Source of the DNA: Lytechinus variegatus
Taxonomy: Eukaryota; Echinodermata; Echinoidea; Temnopleuroida; Toxopneustidae
Length of the DNA: 64,000 nt
Direction of reading: 5' to 3'
Assembly: GCF_018143015.1 (NCBI RefSeq)
Contig: NC_054743.1
Span: 28,492,934 to 28,556,933, forward strand
Shown here: positions 55,235-64,000 of the stretch, one piece after another
How the letters are laid out: the number at the start of each line of letters is the position of its first letter
Position numbering within the stretch: position 1 is the first letter of the stretch
Position numbers and translations under genes: made by a program
Notes under the pieces: generated by a model
Seen by the model: only the letters and a program-made list of their open reading frames with translations
Databases searched by the model: none
Told to the model about the DNA's origin: nothing

Positions 55235-55545
55235 TTGATTATTACATTTTCCATAGAAAAATTAGATAGCTTTTGCGGTGTCCCTATTAACATGAACTTT
55301 GTTTTATCCGTGTTAAGTTTGAGTTTATTTACGGTTAACCATTCTTTTAAGTAATTCATATCATCTTGAAGCTTATGTTGAATATTTTGTGCAGACGTAC
55401 TGTGAACGAATAATGTGGTGTCGTCTGCGTACATGGTAATACTACAATGTTTCAAGGCATGAACCAAATCATCGATGTATATTAAGAAAAGGAGCGGTCC
55501 AAGGACGGACCCTTGCGGTTTATTATTTATCAATAATCTATTTAA
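55235..55545 (-). mobile_element. LINE (CR1/L2-like), 5'-truncated RT part upstream of the BEL insertion
   Basis: The minus strand encodes PQGSVLGPLLFLIYIDDLVH, then ITMYADDTTLFVHST and LTVNKLKLNTDKTKFMLIG. PQGS-LGP and YADD are RT motifs 4-5. The protein reads to NVIIN at the TTGAT duplication and resumes at 45944. The left boundary near 55545 appears to be a 5' truncation. Confidence 0.85.
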
Positions 55546-55865
55546 TCATCGTATTGATACATTCGAGAAATAATAAATGCACAGTGTAGAATATAACGTG
55601 ACGTAAGTTCTCGAAAGGAAAACTGCCGTTTTCACTACGAATAACCGAAACCCTATTAAAGATCATGCTTGGATCTACTGCCCTTGTAATTTCAATTTTG
55701 TAGTTAGTAATAAGCCTGTTCACGGTTGTAAACTGCGCACGAGCAGAAAAGGGTCATTGGAGAAAACAATGAAGGTGACTTTCAAATTCACTGACATAGG
55801 CATTTGTGATTTGATGATGATTCATGTATTCCTTTCAAAATATTCATTTTATCACATCCAAGCAA

Positions 55866-58698
55866 TGCATTTCGGTATCGGTAAAACACTATTAATTTTG
55901 TTTTATTTGTTTCTAATTTGTTTCTCTTGGAAAATTTACAGGAGACATTGCTTTGCAGATTACTGCTTTAATGAAGCTCTGGCATATGAATCATGACGAA
56001 TGTACCCCACCTCAATCCATATATTAACTTTGTTAAAATATATATCTTTTGGAGACCCCAAAGTGGCAAAACTGCATCTCCCCGGCATTCCCGCTACTTT
56101 ACAAAACAAGTTTGACTTGTATTATCAACTTGGGAAACACAGATTATGGGACATCAGACAACATGATTCCTGAAAAAAAAAAATTATTTTTGTTTATTTA
56201 GAAGCCCACGGGAGCCCTCCAAATTTACCCTATCCCCTCTCCGTATTTCGACTTTAAAGGTCAAGTCCACCTCAGAAAAATGTTGATTTGAATCAATAGA
56301 GAAAAATCAGACAAGCACAACGCTGAAAATTTCATCAAAATCGGATGTAAAATAAGAAAGTTATGACATTTCAAAGTTTCGCTTATTTTCAACAAAATAG
56401 TTATATGAACGAGCCAGTTACATCCAAATGAGAGAGTCGATGATGTCACTCATTCACTATTTCTTTTGTTTTTTATTGTTTGAATTATACAATATTTCAA
56501 TTTTTACGAATTTGACAATTAGGACCTCCTTGCCTGAAGCACAAAATGTTAAAATAATGGAATTCCACGTGTTTAGGGAGGAATGAAACTTCATTTTACA
56601 TGACAATGACGAGAAAATCAAAATATTTCATATAATAAAATACAAAAGAAATAGTGAGTGAGTGATGTCATCAACTCTCTCATTTGGATGTAACTGGCTC
56701 GTTCATATAACTATTTTGCTGAAAATAAGCGAAACTTTAAAATGCCATAACTTTCTTATTTTACATCCGATTTTGATGAAATTTTCAGTGTTGTGCTTGT
56801 TGAATTTTTCTCTTTTTATTCAAATCAAGTTTTTGTTGGGGAGGACTTGTCCTTTAAATTAAAAAAAATATATATCATGTTTTAAAGCCATCGGCAAGGC
56901 AAATTGTGGTTTTTTTGGTATAATAAAGCAACTTTTATATCTATATTTTTATATTTACATTCATCATTATTGATATTATTATAATTATCATTATTATTAT
57001 TATTATTACTATTATTACTACTATTATTGTTCTGCCATTTGTAATGGTGCTCTAGCACAGTAAAGGCTATAACCCGACAGGAGCATGCCTATGGGATACC
57101 CTTTCCCTTTTTGGTTTTATGTATTAAAAAATAGTTTATTTTCTTTAGAACTCTTAAAAGATTACTTTTGTTTGTATTGATACCATGGAATAGATTGAGG
57201 AGAAAATACTCTTCAACTGACATGTAGAGGAGCTGTGGTAAATTGAAGAACAGCCACACGGCCCTTTATTGATTCCACTCTATGTTGAATTTAAATATTT
57301 TGAGAGCCCAATCGGAAGAAAGATACATTTCTACTACATGCATTAAAGCCTCTTTGCGTTCTCCTATTGAAAAAAACAAACAAACATAGAAGGCATTGTT
57401 TTATATCTTATAAAAAAAGTTCGTGTACTTGACGGTGGCCTGTCGAAGTTGCCAAAACCGTTTATTTTGACAATATATATTTAGAATGTCGTCTACATGA
57501 ATTCCAGGGGGTGCAATCTATCGAGAATAATACACGCAGCACCCCCCGGCCCCCCTCTCTTCCGGAAAATCTTGCTGGTGCTTCAGCCCCCGCTTCCAAG
57601 TACCAGGGCCTCCTCTATAATGAAGATGCTGCCTTTCATAAGTGCCCTTTTCCAGATGAGGGCTTCAGTTAGATGATATTCTAAATATATATTTTCAAGA
57701 CAAAATAAAGGGTTGGGCAACTTCCCGGGCAACTTCGACAGGCCACCGTCATGTACACGAACTTATTTTATGCGATATAAAACAATGCCTTCTATGTTTT
57801 TTTTCAAGAGGAGAAAGTAAAGAGGCTTTTACTCTGTGTAGTAGAAATGTATCTTTCTTCCGAATGGGCTCTGAAAATATTTAAATTTAAAATAGAGTGG
57901 AAGCAATAACGGGGTTTGAGTATTATAGAGCTTACGTGTGGCTTCTTTTTTCAATGTACTACAGCTCTTCTGCATGTCAATTGTAGAGTATTTTCTTCTC
58001 AATCTATTCCAAGATATCAATACAAACAAAAGTAATCTTTTAAGAGTTCTAAAGACAATAAACTATTTTTGAATACATAAAACCAAAAGGGAAAAGGGTA
58101 TCCTAGGCATGCTCCTGTTGGGTTATAGCCTTTACTGTGCTAGAGCATTATTACAAACTGCAGAACAATAATGATATTATAATAATAACATTAATAATAT
58201 TAATAAAGATAAATATGAAATATAGATATAAAAGTTGCTTTATTATACCAAAAACGCAATTTGCCTTGCCGGTGGCTTTTAAACACGATATTTTTTTTAA
58301 TTTAGTGTCGAAATACAGAGAGGGGATGGAGTAAATTCGGAGGGCTCCCGTGGACGTAGGCTTGAATAAACAAAAAAAAAACTATTTCAGGAAACATGTT
58401 AACTGATGTCTCATACATCTGTTTTTTCCAAGTCGATAATACAAGTCAAACTGGTTTTGTAAAGTAGCGGGAATGCCGCGGGGAATGCAGTTTTGCCACT
58501 TCGGGGTCTCCAAAAGACATATATTTTAACAAAGTTAAAATATGGATTGAGGTGGGGTACATTCGTCATGATTCATGTGCCAGAGCTTCATTAAAGCAGT
58601 AACCAGCAAAGCAATGTCTCCTGTAAATTTTCCAAGAGAAACAAATTAGAAACAAATAAAACAAACTTAATAGTGTTTTACCGATACAGAAATGCATT
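55866..58698. mobile_element. Large palindrome (about 1.03-kb arms, 160-bp spacer)
   Basis: The left arm (55866-57503, with a MITE inside) and right arm (57664-58698) are reverse complements along their whole length. Matched blocks include GGAGACATTGCTTTGCAG/CAGCAAAGCAATGTCTCC, GGAGCCCTCC, GGCAAGGCAAATTG, CTCTAGCACAGTAAAGGCTA and GGTGGCCTGTCGAAGTTGCC. After removing the MITE the arms differ by only a few bases in length. The spacer (57504-57663) is GC-richer. No coding region. Either a foldback transposon or an inverted duplication. Confidence 0.85.
56258..56853. mobile_element. TTAA-flanked MITE, copy 2, nested in the palindrome's left arm
   Basis: TTAA (56254-56257) AGGTCAAGTCCACC ... GGACTTGTCCT TTAA (56854-56857). 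The palindromic inside shares GAGAGAGTCGATGATG-like and AAAATCGGATGTAAAATAA blocks with copies 1 and 3. The mirrored right arm has a single TTAG at 58302-58305 where this element would sit. Confidence 0.85.
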
Positions 58699-59960
58699 TT
58701 GCCCGTATACACACCAACAAAAGCGATACGAGAAGCCGATGGAAACTATTGTGTTGAGATTGTGTTATTTCGAATGACATACCATTGATCGCTTTATTGT
58801 CCGATTCGTGAGTGTGACTGTGACATAGAGGTTGTTTTGGTCTCGTTTTAGCGCAATATCACGTCATACATTTTGACATATTTGCCCTCTTTCTAAGCAA
58901 ATTAAGACACTAATACTGTCATGAAGCATATCGATGTTTTCGCTAATATATTCTCTTTCATGTAGAATGTTGACATTTTGTATTAATTGCTGTTATTTAT
59001 AAAACAGTTCAGGATTCTTGAAAAAATACTCTGTTTTAAATTATAATTTGCATAATTTATGTAAATTAGGTAATAATAAACAAGGATATCCCAATTATTT
59101 TATGACAATTTTCTTCCCTGTCTTACCTTAAGTCTTTATTTCCAATTTTAGGGCAGTTCTGGTAAAATATATATTCTGAATTACTTGTTTTTACATATCG
59201 ACATAATATGCAAATTTATGCAAATTACTTGCTTATTTGCATAGATACAGCGTGTCTCTTTGGATGAATCTTTTTCTTTTGACTCAAGGAACATTTGTGC
59301 CAAGTGGGACATTTGTACTAAAAAAATGCAGCGTTCAACCCTTTTTTTGCACTTAACAAGTCTACTACAAAGGTCATTTGAGATTAGTTGATCATGAGCT
59401 AACCGTGAACTGGCTTATTGGAGACAATATTTTTGTATGATACATCATAAACACAATTTCCTTCAGTAGTTCCTGCTCATAACTTTTGTTTGTACTGATC
59501 CACAGTTCGTAATTATCAACATCAAGATCTCAACTGTTTTCTTCAAAAAACTTTCTTTGATTATGTGTACTAATTACATATCACAATGTTCACATTGTTT
59601 TTAATTCTAATCTCGACTCCACCAATTAAATCAGATTCCTTTCAACTGTTTACTGCTATTGATTTTATTTTCCACATTTGTCATATTGCCTTTAACCTAC
59701 GTATTAACTGAACTCTCTAAATTACATGAGAGGACCACGTACTGAACAACACTTAAAGTAATCAACTGTCAAATATCATTTATATATTGTCTCATTACAC
59801 ATACCATTTATACATATATTTAGATATATTCAGCTTCGGCATAAAATAATCAAAAATAGTATAGTAAATTCCGTAGAAATAAAATCGTAGATTTAAAAAA
59901 GAGCATAACCCTAAAAAAAGAAAGGTACAGTAACACTCTTCGTCAGTGCACAAAATGTGA
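58699..59960. other. Intergenic DNA, no gene seen
   Basis: Contains ATTTGCATAATTTATG and TATGCAAATTTATGCAAATT palindromic AT words near 59045 and 59210, like those in the first intron of gene A. Confidence 0.45.
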
Positions 59961-59963
59961 CCA

Positions 59964-60195
59964 GAAACAAAAAAGGTAATTCAAAATCCGTTTCTGAAAC
60001 AGTCGTGAAAAACACGTCTGTTCATGGGCATACGCGTCTTTAGACATGTTAGATGTGTCTTTTACGGTGCGCATCTTTTACAGTGTGCTTCTTCATCCCA
60101 TACAGATTGTGGGTTTCCTAATCCGTATGCCAAAGAACAGACGCGTTTTTCACGACTGTTTCAGAAACGGATTTTGAATTTTCTTTTTTTTTCTC
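59964..60195. mobile_element. Foldback MITE, about 70-bp arms
   Basis: TTCAAAATCCGTTTCTGAAA, CAGTCGTGAAAAACACGTCT then GTTC pair with GAACAGACGCGTTTTTCACG then ACTGTTTCAGAAACGGATTT. Loop of about 90 bp. No ORF. Confidence 0.75.
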
Positions 60196-60318
60196 TGTGT
60201 CAGCGATTTCATAACTCCCTGTATGGTGTTCAGAAGTGCGAAATAATAAACTTTATGTTGACTTTATAATCTTTTATTACAAATAAAATGTTTGCCTTTC
60301 ATCATACAAACTATGCAG

Positions 60319-60870
<552 letters not shown>

Positions 60871-61719
60871 TAGTGCATGCATGAATGAGCAGAAACACTT
60901 TGAAAAGGGGATACCAAAAGTAACTTGGCGGGCTGTATCTGGCTTTCGAAAAGAAAACCACATTTTTAAAAAGTTCAATATCTGCTCTTTAATTTTATAC
61001 CTCAATTACAGAAAATGGTTAAAAATAAGAAAGTTCTGGTTATTTGAATCGAGGCTTGATTTTCAATAATTTGATAAGATGAAGACTCCGTTTTGTTGAC
61101 GATCACCCATGCATTAAGTCTTTTGTTACGGTGCGAGAGCTTCTGTGGAAAACCGGTGAAAACACGTTTAGTAACGAAATTATGGAAATACAAGCATTGT
61201 TTCGAGGGATCATTACTATTTACTTCTTGACGATTTTCTGTGATTTAGGAATCAAATAGATGAACAGATGTTGAACTTTTCAGTCATGTGACTTTCTTTT
61301 TGATATTCAGATACCCCCCGCCAAATGACTTTTTTTCATCTTTTCTTCGAATTGTTTTTGCTCACTCATGCGTGAATGAGGAATAATCTAAGTAGTATCA
61401 GATGAAAGAGGAGATTTTAGGCTTTACGTTGGTGGGTCATTTGTCTATTGTATTTATGATTAAGTTATCGCTAAATTTTTGTTTTTTGTGGGACGCACAA
61501 ATAAATGATGACAGTGCTATTGGTCCAATCAGGGAAGACATCGTTCAAATAAAAGAATAGAAATTTTAAAGAACGACCCAATGCTCACACCATGGTCCAT
61601 TGGCAAGTCCAGTGGAAGATAAGGATAATATTCGCGGTGTATGGTACATTCTCTTTGTATGGGAGGGTTCTTAATTTAAAAAAATAAATAATTACTCCTT
61701 TGACATGAACAGCATGTAA
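60871..61719. other. Intergenic DNA, no feature seen
   Basis: Short frames without motifs; AT-rich. Confidence 0.45.
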
Positions 61720-61723
61720 TTAA

Positions 61724-62325
61724 AGGACAAGTCCACCCCCCAAAAAAACTTGATTTGAATAAAAAGAGAAAAATTCAACAAGCATAACACTGAAAATTTC
61801 ATCAAAATCGGATGTAAAATAACAAAGTTGTGACATTTTAAAGTTTCACTTCATTTCACACAAAAAGTTATATGAACGAGCCAGTTACATCAAAATGAGA
61901 GAGTCGATGATGTCACTCACTCACTATTTCTTTTATTTTTTATTGTTCGAAATATGAAATATTTTGATTTTCTCACCATTGTCATGTGAAATAAAGTTTC
62001 ATTCCTCCCTGAACACGTTGAATTCCATTATTTTAACATTTCGTGCTTCAGGCAAGGAGGTCCTAATCATCAAATTCCTAAAAATTGAAATATTGTATAA
62101 TTCAAACAATAAAAAACAAAAGACATAGTGAGTGAGTGACGTCATCGACTCTCTCATTTGGATGTAATTGCCTCGTCCATATAACTATTTTTTAAAAATA
62201 AGCAAAACTTTGAAATGTCATAACTTTGTTATTTTACATCCGATTTTGATGAAATTTTCAGCATTGTGCTTGTCTGATTTTTCTCTATTGATTCAAACCA
62301 ACATTTTCCTGAGGTGGACTTTATT
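61724..62325. mobile_element. TTAA-flanked MITE, copy 3 (right end eroded)
   Basis: TTAA (61720-61723) AGGACAAGTCCACC at the left; the right reads TCCTGAGGTGGACTTTATTG, lacking the full terminal repeat. The inside matches copies 1 and 2, including GAGAGAGTCGATGATGTCAC and its inverse. Confidence 0.75.
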
Positions 62326-64000
62326 GAACAATAGTCAGGGACTTTAACAACTCTGAACAAAAATAATGAAATTTCTTTTTTTTTTATAATGTTATGTTAT
62401 ATCATTTTGGTATTCATCTTTCTTTAAACTACTCACCTTCGATTCCATTTCTTTTCAATGTGTATTCATCGTGTAAGATTGTTTACCCAGAGACTGATGT
62501 CCCACGTATAACCATACGAAATGTATTTTTCAGGTTTCGAATCTCGAACCTTTTAATGAACTGTTAATTTCCATACGTAGAGTCGGTTATGAAAAAAACT
62601 AGTTAGAAACAACTACATTCCTGGATTTTTTTTTTTTTTTTTTGTGGGGGGGAAATGTTAATATTTTGTATAAGTATAGTCAAATGACTAGGATATGTCA
62701 TTTATAAGTAGAAAAACACCAGGAAATTAATAGGCTTCTCAGTTAACTTAGATTAAATTCATTCATTTGCCTCCTCATCTCTTAAAAACCCAACTGACTA
62801 TTCCTTTAGTTAGTCTAACTTGTTTGATTTTAAGCGTGCAGACGGGATGTATGGGCACACCATGACGCCGAAGTAAGAACATAATTTCTTCCATAGTCTA
62901 AAGAAATTTAAATGATAGTATTTGACCTACAGATCAACCAATTGAACACGCCTTAATTATTTCATCCACCGCTGTGCAGCAATTTATGGATGAAAAAGAG
63001 CCCCAGTCTCATTATACATGGGGTAAAGTAAACTAACGTGATTATAATGGGAAAGCAAGGAGACAGAAGCACGTGAAGTAGCCAGGGACTGCCCCGTCAC
63101 ACCTTTCCCATTTCACTCGCATTCAGAAGAGGGGGGAGGGGGGGTGGCGGACGGTTGCTTCTGAAAATGGACGTGAACGTTGACCGCTTGTTATTAGTTG
63201 TCAGAAAACTTTGTTACCCTAATAACTGACGATTTTTTCCTCCACCTAGATGCCAGCCACTGCCCCCTATATGAATTTAAAGGCAATATCGCCTCTCCTA
63301 AATCCCCCCCCCCCCAGAGTAAGTGTACACTATTTTTAGCAATTGAGGACAGTCTGACCCATCCGCTTCGCTTCCAGTCGGGGTTAGAGATTCTTCCTAA
63401 TTAGTGGCATTGACATTTTGATTCGCTGCGACGTCTCTCAACCTAGCCACCCCAATCCTTCCACCCTTTTTCTTTTATAAACATCATCGTAACGAAATTA
63501 ATGTTGCCACGAAAAGTGCCACTGTCAATTTAACGTTCCGCTGCCGTATTTTCTATCAATCTCGCCCAGGTAACCAAACGTTGGGTTTCTGGCTGGCAGT
63601 ATTGACGAAATGATTGCTTTTTAAGAGGTCAATCCTTCAAAAGCGCCATAATATTAAAAACAAAAAAATGGAGCGCAGTCTGTAGGATTATGACCAATGA
63701 AAAACGCAAAATTCATTAAACCTACTGATGTCAAAATCTAATTTAAGGGGACAACTTGATCGCCCATGTCTTATATTTCGTTATTGTCCATATCATTACT
63801 GCTTACACTACAAATCAAGGAAATTATAAGTCTATATACGTTCAGCCGATTTCCGCTTCTTAGTTTATTTTAGGCACTCTGACTTTCATATAAATCTATC
63901 TAGAACTACTGCAATAATGGGTACCATTCAGCCACCCCTTCTTTTCTAACCAAACGATTATCTCCCGAACTGATAAAGTGTGCCTCATCTCCGTTTCCAT
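62326..64000. other. Right end of window, no gene seen
   Basis: Homopolymer T, G and C tracts near 62625, 63135 and 63306. The one frame at 63198-63404 has no motif. Nothing supportable. Confidence 0.4.

Overview
The window reads as nuclear DNA of an animal: AT-rich, mostly intronic and intergenic, with spliced genes, GT/AG introns, SINEs, LINEs, LTR elements and many short terminal-inverted-repeat elements. Several repeats look like ones I remember from sea urchin assemblies (TTAA-flanked palindromic MITEs beginning AGGTCAAGTCCACC, the GGATGGTCCGGGCTG repeat, and the G-tract element with ACCATGCGCGACCA arms). My best guess is therefore an echinoderm, probably a sea urchin. That rests on memory of repeats, not on a search.

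Three host loci are supported. (1) A plus-strand Cys-loop ligand-gated channel gene at 5882-17213, alpha-type nicotinic-receptor-like. Six exons carry loop A, the Cys-loop, loop C with a vicinal Cys-Cys, M1-M2, M3 and M4, and every splice phase agrees. Its 5' exons were not found. (2) A second, related locus at 20829-26350 in the same orientation. It keeps a possible signal-peptide exon, a loop A exon, a short pre-M3 exon, M3 and M4. The Cys-loop, loop C and M1-M2 exons are absent and the loop A exon has lost its splice donor, so I call it a decayed tandem paralogue. (3) A minus-strand carbohydrate sulfotransferase (Golgi, PAPS-dependent, Sulfotransfer_2 family) with its last two exons at 31290-32204 and 35454-35539.

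Mobile DNA fills the rest. At the left edge lies the 5' part of a minus-strand Ty3/gypsy element with a SCAN-like capsid region, a Pro-tRNA-like primer site and an 889-bp LTR. An older gypsy gag fragment sits in an intron of receptor gene A. At 45945-55234 there is a whole-looking, young BEL/Pao element: 1607-bp LTRs, a TTGAT target duplication and one 1869-codon gag-pol frame. It landed inside an older minus-strand LINE and split its reverse transcriptase domain. Next to it is a 2.8-kb perfectly ordered palindrome (55866-58698). One arm holds a TTAA-flanked MITE and the other arm keeps the empty site. hAT-like elements with exact 8-bp duplications, paired foldback families, tRNA-derived SINEs, a 59-bp tandem array and an inverted array of TTCGTAATTCCGAAGG units complete the picture.

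No operon, CRISPR array or prokaryotic system is present. The most unusual items are the divergent receptor pair, the palindrome with its internal empty-site record, the nested BEL/LINE insertion, and a repeat-borne tRNA-like cloverleaf whose anticodon position reads TCA.
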